From: Brachycybe producta
Lineage: Eukaryota > Arthropoda > Diplopoda > Playtdesmida > Andrognathidae
Length of the DNA stretch: 64,000 nt
Direction: 5' to 3'
NCBI GenBank assembly: GCA_036925085.1
Contig: JAUPFP010000036.1
Location: 372,001 to 436,000, forward strand
Shown here: positions 43,230-64,000 of the stretch, in pieces
How positions within the stretch are numbered: the stretch's first letter is position 1
Layout: each line of letters opens with the position of its first letter
Translations under genes and position numbers: made by a program
The notes under the pieces: generated by a model
Database searches by the model: none
What the model saw: the letters and a program-made list of their open reading frames with translations, nothing else
Told to the model about the DNA's origin: nothing

Positions 43230-43458
43230 AGGCCATGTCCACACAGACGCGCAACATAAGTAGAAACATTTCAACCTACAATAGGTTTTCAAAACAAAGT
43301 CTCCAAAAAGTTACTAGACACTTTGTGTCAGCAACATGTTTCTCTTGTCTGGGGCACAATGTATTCTTTTGATGCTATATGTTTCATGTTTACGTAAACA
43401 TGAAAACATAGGTCGACATAAATATTGACATTCGTTGCATATGTGTGAATAAATCTTT
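43230..43458. mobile_element. Harbinger-type MITE, about 230 bp
   Basis: Left end AAGGCCATGTCCACACAGAC with GCGCAACA. The right end, read inward, is AAGATTTATTCACACATATG with CAACG. TTA or TAA borders the left end. It resembles the ends at 19892-20605 (CCACAAAGATGCAAC). Confidence 0.6.
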
Positions 43459-43789
43459 ACGCGTTTTTTTTTTGTTTTCGGAAAATATTTATATCTGTAA
43501 TATGAAGTGATAGAGTACTAAGTTATAAAATAATAAGCATTTAAAAACAACTAAACTTTTCTAAAAATGGCTCCCGGATTGTCATTCGCTACATTTTCCC
43601 CCACATATGACGTTTATGAAGCTAGTTAGGACTCGCTGTAGCTAACATGAAACAAACAAACAAGAATAATAATAAAACATGATTTATGAGAATCAACCAA
43701 TTCAAAGATAATTTTTCGTGAGATTCTAACATTCATTTTTTTAAAGAATTTTATTCGTTAGTAGAGCACAACCACAATTATGCTTTATC

Positions 43790-43905
43790 TAATAGAAAGA
43801 ACTAGTTAGAGGCTAGATTTTACCAGTTAACAATTGCTAGTTTCACTCGTGACTAGAAAAACGGTAGCCTTTAACTAGTTAACATTTTGATTAGAAATAA
43901 TATAA
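43790..43905. repeat. AGCCTC palindromic repeat
   Basis: AACTAGTTAGAGGCTA at the left mirrors TAGCCTTTAACTAGTTAAC at the right. Confidence 0.6.
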
Positions 43906-44099
43906 CTGTGTGTTGTTTCTGAAATCTGATTTCTCTCTCTTGAGAAATATTTATCCTAAAAAATCAATACAAGATTTAAATGATTAACAAAAAAAAAGTT
44001 AGTTCAAATGGAGTGATTAGCGATATACACTTATATAAAAAGCTCCTCCCCAAAATTAACAAGGAGTTAGATTAAAAAAAAGAGTTCCTCGATCATGAT

Positions 44100-46176
44100 T
44101 TAGACGATGGTCTTCTTTGGAGACGACTCGTAAGCCTTACGTAAACGTTTCTTGAGCTCGCTCGGAAACTTCTCGTAACATCTCTTGCAAACTGGCTTCA
44201 AGTCGAATTCAAAGAACTTTGTTCTGCAAACGAGACAAAATACATAAAAAAAACATTTTAAATTGTTTCAGATGGAATCAATCGATGAAGAAGAACGTAC
44301 TTCTGGCTCATCTTAAGGTCGCAAATAGAACAGGCGAAATGCTCGACGCACCAGGCCTTATTAAGAGCGGTAAAAACTAAACAAAAAAAACAGGATTGAT
44401 TCCAATTAGAAATTTGAAGAATACGTTACAAATTTTAAAAATTCTCTCGACACAAACCATCTCCAGCAATGACGTTGTTGCAAACGAAGCACAAATTACC
44501 AAACAGCTGTAAAATCAAATAATTGTCCGTTATTTTTTTTCCATTGTTTTCACCCGAAATCTATGTATTTCGTTTTTTCACCTGGTGATAATGAGTTTCG
44601 CAATAAGCGAGACCTTTTTTCTCGTAATGACGATGTCCCAAGAAGGGTTTCTCGCATTTGGCACAAACAAAATGCTCCACATGCCAATGTTTTCCGAGAG
44701 CGGTCACGACGCGTTCTTCGATCGGTCTACGACACGCACCACATATCGGTATTCCCATCTTATCATGGCAACGTAAGCAGTAAAGTTCACCCTTCACCTC
44801 TCGAGCATCAGACGCTAGTTCGATCCTATGAAAAGACGGTTAAAGATTTTATTCGGTGTTTCAATCAATAGAAGACCGATTCGTAATGTTACCCGCATGC
44901 GGTACAATTGTAGTGATACGGATGATACGCTTCACCTTTGAACTTGATGTGCCCTTCGTCGATGATTGAACTAAAGAAGATTAAAAAAATAAGCTTTTCG
45001 TTTGTTCCCGTCTAGTTTTAGAAAAAGAAAACTAACTGGCATTTGTGGCAGACGTATTTTCCACTTGCGGCCGCTTTCTCCTTTGCATTACATTCGTGGC
45101 ACAAAGCTCTTGAGTTCGTAAAAAAATTGATTCAGATCATTGATTAAACAGATTTCAACAATGGAAAATTATTTTCTAACCTTCCAGCATTCTTGATAAA
45201 TCCCTGATCGGCAAGAGGAAGATTGCAAAGTTGGCAACAGAAACAGTCCGGATGCCAATTGTTGTTCAGCGCTTTTATGACACGTCCGATGATGAACTCG
45301 TTGCACAGACCACAGCTCGGCGCGAAGAGAACGTGGAAATCGTGCTCGCAGTATTTTCTTCCTTCAAACTGTCGAAATTAAAACGGTCAGCACGCGTAAA
45401 TCGTATCCGTAAATAGTCACAAGTTATGTTACCTCGTAGAAAATGCCGTCCGGAAAGGGACGAAAGCATTGAACGCAACTAAAATGAAAAAGAAAAGGAA
45501 GTTATTTTCCGGTCGCCGTTTCGAGCTTTTTTTTTGTATACTAATTATGTACACGAAACAATGTTGATGCCAGACTTCGCCAGTGGAGTTAACGATCTTC
45601 TCGTTGGGTTCGAATCCTCCACCACAACGGGAGCAAAACATACTCCCCAAAGACATTGTTACGCTGGAATGGAACATAAAATCATTATGATTTTCCAATC
45701 TCTAACGAGTGAGTTATACAGTATTGTGAGAGCTGGAAAGCTAAAATGCTATCCTAAAGCGTGACGAAATATTTCAAAATTACAGTACAGTCGGAGCTCG
45801 AAGCTGAGTGGGGAAAAAAAACAGTTCGAGTTATCGATTCTTTGAGTTAAGGAGAACAAACTCAAATGACAGTTTCGGACGTTGACTTCGAGTTATTGCG
45901 CAATTTCAACTTGTCGAGGTTCAACCGTGTTTGCTTGCTGTACAAATAGCCAGTGAGATCGCCGCCGCTTTAGAAAGAGCATTTTACAAACCTATCTAGT
46001 ATGGGAGCTCTTCTAGGGCCACCCTCGTATCGTTTAGGCGGTAAGGGAGGAAGAGGATGGTCAGTAGTTTGACCATTTCCACCATTCTCATTCTGTTCAT
46101 GCACTCTGAGTTTCCTTCGTGCATAAAGTGAACCAGAGTTCTCTTTTGTAAGACGATCTAAACCGATCGGTTCCAT
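44100..46176 (-). CDS. PINCH/LIMS protein with five LIM domains, 10 exons, 390 aa
   Basis: Adaptor of integrin adhesions; PINCH binds integrin-linked kinase through LIM1 in the ILK-PINCH-parvin complex (family knowledge). Exons 5' to 3': 45992-46176, 45553-45663, 45433-45478, 45181-45368, 45037-45108, 44893-44970, 44582-44825, 44458-44506, 44301-44376, 44100-44223; 1173 nt, in frame. Five LIM domains start near residues 72, 133, 193, 253 and 311. The LIM4 run [20 protein letters not shown] and the sequence [20 protein letters not shown] are nearly identical to vertebrate PINCH. The C-terminus ends [21 protein letters not shown], the basic tail of the family. The first exon adds about 61 residues (Pro/Arg-rich, with [13 protein letters not shown]) ahead of LIM1. 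A second Met at 45654-45656 ([11 protein letters not shown]) matches the start of the short vertebrate form, so two isoforms are possible. It is divergent from the exchanger gene. Confidence 0.96.
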
Positions 46177-48065
46177 TTTGAAACCACCAACACCTTATCT
46201 TTTCCTTTCTTTCTTTCTCTCTTATCTCGCACACTGTCGTAACACACACATACACCTTGTAGGCCTTTCTTCAACATTTTAAATACGAGCTCATGTTATG
46301 TATATTCAATATTTATCAGGTTCAAAGTCCGAAATTATATAATCACAAAAAAAAAAGAAAAGAGGAGGAGACAAAAAAAGGATTTTGGCTCCAATTTTGA
46401 ATTATTTTTGTTTGTGGTAAATATGAGAATATCGAGAGAGTGCAACCAAAATGCTTTCACAAAGCTCAGTTGGGGCAATTTATTTGCTAAAGTCGGTCAG
46501 ATTTTTGTTTTGAGCGAATTCAAGATGGAACTTGTCCTAAACAAACTTCAAGTAAACATTTTTGGGGCATCACGTTTCAGTACAATTGACCATTCCAAGA
46601 AAATTACTGAGAAATTTATTGCACGAACAGGTCTATATTACCAGTCATTTTATTAAAAAGGGAAATTCGATAATGGAATTCATTTCTAAAGGAGTTTGCA
46701 TTTTTCTGTGGCAGCAAAGGCACATTGGAAATGTGAATGCCGAGTTTACATTTTCTGGTTTTGAGAAATACTAAAAGCAACCAAGGGCTTTGTAATACTA
46801 TTTTAATGCTACTCCTTGATATATTCCCGAGCACGTGAGGTCCATTCCTGAACAGCAACTACCATTCATGACTACCATTCATTTGCATGATTGCACTTGG
46901 ACCCCCCTCTTGGGTCCCTTATTGGGTTTCTATCTTTGGGTTTTGACAATGCATTTCGCATTCTGCAATTCGGCTTTTATCCCTTTGCCACAGGCCTTCT
47001 TGGTTGTTTGCATAGTATTTATTCAAATTCAAAACTCTGCTACAGGTCTGAAAGCCATAAATGCTTCTAAATTTATTAAATTCAAATTAACACACAAATT
47101 AATTTAAACAAAAATGCAAACTTACCCTGGCATTAATAACAGCTTCTAGAGGGATCTTCTCTTGAGTGTGTTTTCTCTTCTTACTAATAATAAACAGCAA
47201 AAATAATTAATATTATTGTTAGAAAATGAATGTTTCAAGCGTTCTTTTGATACAAAATGACAGATTTTTGAAAGTTTCTCTCAAGAAATTACCACAAAAC
47301 AAACCCGTGTTTATTAAGTCTTAGCAAAACTAATACAATATGTATAAAAAAAACACCTTAACCTACATTTACCAAAGAGAAAAACCCACACACAAAACGC
47401 CTTCTTCTCTTTTCAATTTCACTTCATGTTTATCGCATCTCTTCCATTGACAATCTCCATAGACACATAGAAGGTGCCTTTATAAGGCAATACAGGAAGA
47501 AGTAGTAAAGAAACACCACGCAGACCCATAAACGATGATGATGACGATTATTGGGTGGAGACATCCAGTGACGTAAAATATGACGTAACATCATCTACAT
47601 ATCGATTAACAAAAGTAATAGAAACAATATATATCGATATAGATAAATCGATCGTCATATCGATGTATTCACAGCCGTTTTGACGTCACTTCTGTTCAAA
47701 TGACGCAATCATATAATTTGGTTACAATATTTGCCATCAGAGGGTGCTTTTACAATCTGTGAAATCGTTGATGCGTTTACTTTTCTCCTTGAAATCTATG
47801 GATTTGACTTGCTTCGATCATTCGGTGTTAGCACGTGCATGAAAGAAGACTGGCAAGAATGAGAGTCATGGAGTGTTTATTGATTTGTTTTTTGATGAAT
47901 GTTTAATGGAAAAAGTGCGTCGTTTCAACACAAAGATCTGGCTGCATATATTTTATAACGAGTGAGTGAATCGAAGGAAAAGAAAGAGAGAAAAAAAAGG
48001 ACCTAAAAACCGCTATTTCACACCTGTTTTTGTGACCGTAAGGAGGGGTGGAAGTTGTGTCGAAG
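46177..48065. promoter_or_regulatory. Divergent intergenic region, PINCH / Na+/H+ exchanger
   Basis: 1.9 kb between two divergent start codons. Near the exchanger side are TATCGATA (47632-47639, DREF-like), further ATCGAT copies, TGACGTAA copies and TGACGTCA (47681-47688, CRE). A CTTTCTTTCTCTCT tract lies just upstream of the PINCH start (about 46200-46225). The exchanger ATG is embedded in AAGATGGCG, a YY1-like initiator context. A minus-strand candidate exon sits at 47126-47179. These are motif matches only. Confidence 0.4.
47126..47179 (-). other. Candidate 54 bp exon upstream of PINCH
   Basis: On the minus strand the segment is preceded by TTAGTAAG, ends AATGCCAGG and is followed by a strong GTAAGT donor. 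One frame is open (KRKHTQEKIPLEAVINAR). Its phase does not fit exon 2 of PINCH, so it may be a 5' UTR exon of a longer transcript, or chance. Confidence 0.3.
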
Positions 48066-57847
<9,782 letters not shown>

Positions 57848-57967
57848 AAATGCACTTGTTTAAAAAATGAATAACTTAACTATTGAAGTTCGTCGTTGGA
57901 CACAACGTTCAAATGCTGTGTCGCATTGTGCACTGCCCAACACTTTTTCCTTCTGTTCAAGTTTGGT

Positions 57968-58002
57968 AATAAAATGAACCAAATTGAGGTTCATTTAATA
58001 AA
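57968..58002 (+). terminator. Polyadenylation signals of the exchanger gene
   Basis: AATAAA at 57968-57973 and again at 57997-58002, about 120-155 bp past the stop codon. Confidence 0.6.
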
Positions 58003-59390
58003 TGGCATAATCCGGTGCAGAATTATATTTTAATTTAAGCCCGCTTTATGTGTAATGTGTCAAGTTAACTGAAATAGAAGTCGAGGTATTTTTGAACTGT
58101 TGATTATGGGGAAGAAAAAACATCGCAGTTGGACAATTTTTTTTTTTAATTCCAGCGAAAAAGGTTTTATCGTTTTTTAGTTTAAAATGTTTTTCACAAA
58201 TCACAACAACACTTGACTCTTAACAGCTGGTTTATTAGTGTGCTGAAGATGAAGTTTAGCTGAAGTTTAGCTTTTAATCAGTGAAGGCCACATGACATCG
58301 ACGTTGTGTATTAAAAATAGTCATTGAAGTAGTTAGGAACTAATTTTATGTGAACTGAAAAGCCGTTATGTTTTATTGTAACTAAAGATGACTGAGTACA
58401 ATAGTCGAAATACTTTACTATTGAACAGCTAAGCTTCAGTAAAACTATTTCACCTTCAGCATGTTACTTATACAGCCTTTAAGGTTCCTTTTTTATTTTA
58501 ATGTTATTTGTTAACGAACTTAGTACTAATACTCACTCAGAGATTTGAAACAAAAGTTATCTGGTTATGTGTCGAGTACATAGGTTTTTTTTTTAGCTGT
58601 TCGAAACATTTGTATCGAAATATGAAAAATAAGTTATTTTTTTCTTGTTATCTTGTATTATCAAGAAGACGAATGGACGAGGATGTTATGTTGCCCAATG
58701 AGTCACTTGCGTGTGTGCCAAAAATTTCCTTGTCTATGGCTGCGTATAATTAATACTGTATAGCACCTTTATGCACCTATTGAAATTTAAATGGCATATT
58801 TTAATGATGCATACTTTTGTGTGATATATACAGTGGTGTGTGTGTTTGATAGAAAAATGTCAGCAACTAACACACAAAAAAGACAATGCAAAGAAATATT
58901 TGTTCTTTCCAACAGATCTAAATGTTAAAAATTGGATAAATTATACTAAAACAAAGCACAGCGATTAAAATTTAGGGTTTTCGTTTTCGGTTGTTGTTTT
59001 CGTTACAGACGTGCTTTTTATTATTTTTTTTTAAATCAAATCTATTCGTTCGATTTGAATTTCTTGTGGTGCAATCAGTTTAAAAGAAAAATGTACAGAT
59101 CAAAATACAGTAATGCAAAAAAAGTATTTTAATTATGCAATTAGTTTGGAGTTTTATTAATATATATGTGATGCATCTGTTGTTCTATTTCAATCCATAT
59201 CTCGTGTCTTTTTATTCTCATTATTATATCGACACACTGTAGTCTATAATATATATATCAGAAGGGTCACAAATTGTGTCCACATCAAATCAAGTGACGC
59301 ACAATTATGCTGTGAACGTTATTGATATTTTTTGCTGCACGTTACGTGGCGTCACTTTCAGAAATCATAAAAAAGAATTTGTAAAGCTGT

Positions 59391-60178
59391 AATCACACTG
59401 GCTATTTTTCTCATGCAAGAAATAAGTAAAATATTTCAAGAAACTACTACATGTCTTACAAGACTACTATCACATTGGCATTGGCAGTTGCAAGAAATTG
59501 TGCAAGATTTACTGCAACCTTTAAATTAGTGTAAGTCTAGTATAGGTGCCCCTTGCAATTTAAATAAAGTATATCTTGCTGGAAAGATCTTGTAGAACCA
59601 GGTACATTTATACAAAATCACAAAATGGTCTATGGCTACATACAGTGTAGGTGAGGCCTTGATGTTAGGTTAGGTAAGGCCTGTTACTGAACGCCTTGAG
59701 GCCACGTAAATGTTAAAATAGCCCAAAACAGCTATTTTAAATGTTGTGAACATCCATGTTTTTGGTGTTACTTCCGAAACAGATGTGCACATTCGAATTC
59801 GGCTGGACGAGACGATTGTTCCGTTTAACTTTTCTTGAAAAATAGCCAATGTGATCGCAACTTTAGTTATTTTATCTATTGTTGGATCACAAAGAACAAT
59901 TTTAATCATCATCAAGTGAATAAAATAATAAGGTTCTTGTTGAACACGTATTCCTTTTTTTCTATAGTAACATTGATGGTAAAAAAAAGTATGGTTCTTA
60001 TGCCCCTATCAAGTAAACAAATTTTCATGAAACTTAAGATGCAATAAAACTTGCAATGAGACATGTAACTCAAGAGGATTGAAGCTGATTGCTTGCTTTC
60101 AGGAAACAACTTACAAAAATAGTTATAAAACTAGTCTTGTCGCAAGTTTTATTGCACGAAAAGTTGCTAATGTGATGT
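59391..60178. mobile_element. Non-autonomous inverted-repeat element(s), nested or composite
   Basis: ATCACACTGGCTATTTTTCT at 59391 is matched by an inverted copy, GAAAAATAGCCAATGTGAT, near 59836 and by a weaker one, GAAAAGTTGCTAATGTGAT, near 60158. This suggests one element of about 470 bp next to, or inside, a longer relative. No transposase. Confidence 0.55.
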
Positions 60179-60394
60179 GTGTTGTGTACAAAAATCACTT
60201 CTGAAAATCAACATTTAACTTGGTTTTATTGTCGTTTCTATCGCTTCAAGTAAGACATATCCACGATATTCTTCCGAGAGATACAATTTAAAATTACAAA
60301 AAAAAATTTTCAATCTAGTGATCCGTATGTTTTATGAAATTTTGCCGTAATTTAAAATTGCTGAAATGAAATATTTATTATGTTTGGTCTTTTA

Positions 60395-62008
60395 TTAACT
60401 TGCTGCTTCTCCATCTGGCGTAGATCGAGCTAGTAACATCTCTTCCTACGACAACAAAAATAAAACGTTACAGAATAGGTTCGAGTAACTTATTATTATT
60501 ATTAACTATTGTTTCTAATTTAATACTTTGGTGTCGAGCGTGTCCCTCATTTCGGCCGTCACTTTGAATAACTTTCCATGACCGGGGACAATATAATCGG
60601 CAAGGTTTAAAATCCTTTTCCTGTTCTGTTGCTGTAGTGTGGGATTCTCGCTTCCTGCTGTGTCGCACCACAGGGACGGATTTCCGATGTCCTCTTCGCG
60701 TTCGAATAAATCACCTATCAAAAATTAAAGAGATTTGATTTCACGATGAGTTTCTATTGGCTATTACAATGGTTTATGAATAGCTGATTTCAAACTCATT
60801 AATGTCTTTTAGAAGCTTTGTCTATTAAAAAAAAAGTTTATTTTGAAAGATGATAACATGCTAGATAATACTATCAAGTGATTCAGCTACCATTCTAGTT
60901 TCTAACACGCTTTCAATTTCTCCTTAGTATTGATGCTCTTCTGAAATTACACAATAACCAGTTGGTTATTCAAAAAGAACTGTTCATAAAACATTTTAAA
61001 CATTTCTTTTATAAAAAAAAGCCGTTATTGTGAAAGATTTTCACTATAATGTTCGGTCACCTACGACAGCAACCGTTCCGTAATCGTTACATTGTACGAT
61101 GAGGCTGACATCAGTAGCTGTGTGACCTGGTGTAGCCACCACTTGTACGTTGTCATCTATTTTGTATGGTTCGCCCTAAACAAATAAGCGATAAACAAAT
61201 TTTTTTGTGTGTGTGGATAACAAGTTTACCGAGAAATTATCGAACTATACGAACCGGATTTTTAAGTTGCAAAAAAATACTAGGTAAAGAAATGGCAAAA
61301 TATCTTCGGTGCCAATAATCAATTTAGATTTTGTGTCATTAATACTTTGCAAATATTTAAAAATCCGGGTTTTAATATTTATAACAGCGAAGGAATTCTT
61401 TCAATTAAGAGCCGCTCTTTGGCGCAACATGTCTAATTATTTTCAAGCGTTAGCTCGGAGGCTAGCGGCTTCTAATTGAAAAAAAAAAACCTTAACAGCA
61501 TGAAAAACACTCGATAAGTACTTCTTCGAATGGATGGATGTAATAAGAGTCTTCGTTCGATATGCTGAATCCTACTATGTGTGTCGCTCTCGTGAATAGG
61601 TTGAGGTTACCAACGTGGTCAATGTGTCCGTGCGTACAAACCACGTAATGGACATCTTCGCAAGACAAACCCACATTCGCAAGTCCTGCAATTAAAAAAA
61701 AAACACGATAATTATAATTTATAACCGCGCGCGCGCTCTCTCTCTTTCAGCCGACACGTGCAGGCGCAGCACCTAAGAGGATGGAGGCTATAATAATGTC
61801 ATAGGAGGGCGGTGGTGGTGGTGGTGGTTTTGGGGAGGAGGTTATTTATACCAGTGACTATTATGTTTTTATCCCACGGTGACAATGTGTCCACTACGAT
61901 GTTATACTTCCCCTTGATTAACGTACAAGTGCCGTTGGCTCTCATAACACCATTCTCCATGTAAGAGTAGCCTTCCTTGATAACGTGTATCTTGTAGGCG
62001 CCTGACAT
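60395..62008 (-). CDS. MBLAC1: MBLAC1-like metallo-beta-lactamase-fold protein, 5 exons, 224 aa
   Basis: A soluble metal hydrolase of the MBL superfamily; the human member has been linked to processing of replication-dependent histone pre-mRNA (established knowledge, not shown here). Exons 5' to 3': 61852-62008, 61522-61685, 61061-61175, 60527-60714, 60395-60445; 675 nt, in frame, all GT-AG. The N-terminal KIHVIKEGYSYMENG is the MBLAC1 opening. The metal site is complete: CTHGHIDHVGN gives His71, His73, Asp75, His76; TPGHTATDVS gives His125; VVGDLFERE gives Asp147; YIVPGHGKLF gives His191. Length is slightly under the human 266 aa because of a shorter C-terminus. An AATAAA overlaps the stop codon on the coding strand. 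A GTG microsatellite lies just inside intron 1. Confidence 0.92.
60765..60985. repeat. Foldback repeat, copy r (MBLAC1 intron 3)
   Basis: The outer left end AATGGTTTATGAATAGCTGA, then a deletion, then TTTATTTTGAAAGATGATAA and ATTCTAGTTTCTAACACGC. Confidence 0.65.
61396..61486. repeat. AGCCTC palindromic repeat (MBLAC1 intron 2)
   Basis: TTCTTTCAATTAAGAGCCGC at the left is inverted as GGAGGCTAGCGGCTTCTAAT with TGAAAAA at the right. Confidence 0.65.
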
Positions 62009-63313
62009 TGTATATTTCTAAGAAGAAATTATTATACTTATACGAGTTCCGCGTGTATTCTTCTATTTCACAATAACATTTCTTCTAAATACGAGTCATC
62101 ATCATCATCATAGAGGTAGCTCAATCAAGATAAGCAAGATAAACACAGAGGTAACTCAACTAAGAGGTCTTCCTGTGAAACATTTGGTGCCAAAACTGAG
62201 TGTGGCCAATAGATGGCGCAAACGCTACTTAGTTACGCTGCAGTTACAATGCTAGTCAATAAACATACGGAACATGGGCGACATTTTAAGCAAGATGTCT
62301 TTTTTTATATAGCTTCAAAAAGCAGATAATTCTTCACTCATTTTTGGCGTTTTTTTTTCTAACAGGGAGTTGTTTTACCTCTATAAATGTATCTTCATTT
62401 TAAGGTATCAGCATAATCTGCCCAAAACGTATACATGGAGGTAGCTCAACAAAATAGAGCATTCTGTGCCAAAGTTGAGTTTGGTCAATAGATGGCGTAC
62501 TTCTATCTACTGTTAGTGGTTTTCTCTGGATGAACACTGGCAGTGGAAGACCGTCTAAAAAAGAGAGATTTAAGATTCTTTTTATAAACTGGAATATAAC
62601 AATATGATTAATGTAAAAAAAAACTTTAAGAGAGGCTCTAATAGTAAAGGCCAATCACCTACGACGGTTTTTATTTCTACAGTGGAGTTGAGCTACTTCC
62701 ATGTGTAAAAAAAGTTGTCTTTTTCTGTCCATAGGTGGCAATAGTTTACTAATTAGCGTGTTACTTTTGGGCCAAGTGCGAAATTAGTTATTCTGGAGAA
62801 TTACTAGTTATTCTGCTCAATTATAACAGATTATAACAGGTCATAGAATGCCTAAAACAACAGGCATATTTATAATTGCAGTAGAGTATTGCTTTGTTCT
62901 AGTTAAAAGATTGTCTAAAACTATAGATAATGTGCAAATTTGCTTTCAAAATGTTGGTTTTGCAAACTGACTAGTAATTGTGCAGAATAATTAATTTCAC
63001 ATTTTGTCTGTAAGCATAATCGATATATCTAAACGGGATGTTTTTGTGTATCGATATTTTTTACCATGTCGATATCGATTTTTTTGTTTAGATCGATACG
63101 GTATTTAAACTTTTGATGTGTTGCTTATTTTTGGAGTTTGTCAACTTTTCCCTCCAAAAATAAAAAGCATCAAAAGAAATTGAGATGAAGACGTTTATTT
63201 CTTCTTCATAAATTCGACTATTAATTAAGTTCCTACAGGGTGAGCATTTTTTTTTACAATAATTGTATAATTTCATTTATTATCAATTTATCACCACATT
63301 TTACATTGATATT

Positions 63314-63348
<35 letters not shown>

Positions 63349-63773
63349 TTATAAAATGTGTTTTGTCATTATCACAGTACAATCAAACAAATAATCAAAA
63401 CGAATTATTATATTAATATTATTGCATTGTTTGTCCCCGTAAAACACACAAGGAAATGAGTACGTAATTCATGGTGTATAGTTTTATATATAAAAAAGAA
63501 GATGTGACTAGTAGGTCAAAGTAAAACAAAAAAATTATTTAAAGATCAATAGTTTAAGGTCCAAATTCAAGAAAGGAAACCCTCTAAGCATGTTGTCACA
63601 TCAAAAGCAAAACTTTTATTTGATTGAACCCCCCCCCCCCCCCCTCGAAGAGGTACAGGCGTTTTGCTGTGTTGAAACCCTTCTTAGAGGGTTGAAGTCG
63701 GAAGAAGTTTACAAGTTCCAAGTACTAGTAAGTTTCCTTTCTTGAATTTGCGCCTAAAATCAATTCAATCTCT
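62009..63773. other. Gene-free region upstream of MBLAC1
   Basis: The MBLAC1 promoter must lie at the left. A direct repeat of about 70 bp occurs at 62154-62222 and 62433-62506 (TGTGCCAAAGTTGAGTTTGG and CAATAGATGGCG in the second copy). Also a CT microsatellite at 63314-63351 and a C16-17 run near 63630. No exon was recognised. Confidence 0.6.
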
Positions 63774-64000
63774 TTAAAGTTGTGCGAGTAGAAATTCTTG
63801 TAGTTCTTCTTTCTGATACTGACATCGATCTTCCGGGTCTTCGTTCGACGGCACTTTGCTCCTGTTCTTCACTTTGTTCATGTTGTTGAGTAGAGTGACA
63901 ATGGACAGAGTGACCACATCAGCCATCGGATGATACGATTGAAGGTGGACAGCCAAAGCGAACTGAGACGAGAGCCGACAGTTACATTCGAAACATTTGT
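63774..64000 (-). CDS. C-terminal exon of a C2H2 zinc-finger protein (partial)
   Basis: The minus strand is open from the window edge to a TAA at 63774-63776. It begins with KCFECNCRLSSQFALAVHLQ and then SYH, which fits C-x2-C-x12-H-x4-H. About 50 polar residues follow (VKNRSKVPSNEDPEDRCQ, QKEELQEFLLAQL) and then the stop. The 5' part of the gene lies outside the window, so the number of fingers and the identity are unknown. Confidence 0.6.
   Translation of the reverse strand, partial: KCFECNCRLSSQFALAVHLQSYHPMADVVTLSIVTLLNNMNKVKNRSKVPSNEDPEDRCQYQKEELQEFLLAQL

Larger units (their letters stand above)
40771..44099. other. Gene-free region between serpin and PINCH genes
   Basis: Contains the serpin 5' end and promoter region (first 100-200 bp), a foldback copy at 42125-42458, a C15 run at about 42049-42063, a MITE at 43230-43458 and an AGCCTC-type palindrome at 43790-43905. 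AT-rich, with no convincing coding exon. Confidence 0.6.
57848..60394. other. Gene-free convergent region, exchanger / MBLAC1
   Basis: Holds the exchanger 3' UTR, AT-rich DNA with homopolymers, and the repeat cluster at 59391-60178. Short frames near 58508-58753 and 59670-60109 have no domain and no splice support. Confidence 0.6.

Noticed and set aside
63303-63351. CT-rich tract as a possible CRISPR or satellite array
   Set aside because: Plain dinucleotide microsatellite; no spaced repeats.

Overview
This is a eukaryotic, metazoan window. The genes are interrupted by many short AT-rich introns and encode animal proteins: a K-Cl cotransporter, an adhesion-complex LIM protein, a serpin, an endosomal Na+/H+ exchanger and a little elongation complex subunit. 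Noncoding DNA is very AT-rich and full of short palindromic repeats. The phylum cannot be fixed from the sequence. Compact genes, ancient intron positions and many minor-spliceosome (U12-type) introns suggest a non-vertebrate animal that kept ancestral introns. All exon models were built by hand from splice sites, reading-frame phase and protein similarity. Each main model closes as a whole number of codons.

Layout. 1-4708: no gene, repeats. 4709-13067 (+): 24-exon K-Cl cotransporter, 1121 aa. 13068-19299: AT-rich, no gene apart from a Harbinger-type MITE. 19300-19533 (+): small membrane protein of 77 aa. 19892-20605: second Harbinger-type MITE. 20807-23256 (-): five-exon HARBI1/PIF-Harbinger transposase-like gene lacking the expected catalytic Glu. 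A 465 bp head-to-head gap leads to 23722-38886 (+): 20-exon ICE1-like gene, 1580 aa. Its 6.8 kb intron 7 hosts an intronless Ig-domain membrane protein on the other strand (26907-28460, -). 39505-40770 (-): intronless secreted serpin. 44100-46176 (-): ten-exon PINCH/LIMS with five LIM domains. It is divergent from 48066-57847 (+): 20-exon SLC9A6/7/9-type Na+/H+ exchanger, 697 aa. 60395-62008 (-): five-exon MBLAC1-like metallo-beta-lactamase protein. 63774-64000 (-): C-terminal exon of a C2H2 zinc-finger gene running off the window.

The neighbours do not form a pathway. This is an ordinary gene-dense metazoan segment. The unusual content is (i) seven introns with U12-type 5' splice sites in three genes, one of them apparently AT-AC, plus a GC-AG intron; (ii) a high-copy foldback repeat family of about 300 bp in introns and intergenic DNA; (iii) several Harbinger-type MITEs with 3 bp TWA target duplications, one nested in a foldback copy, near a transposase-like gene with a changed active site; and (iv) expanded repeats inside two coding exons.
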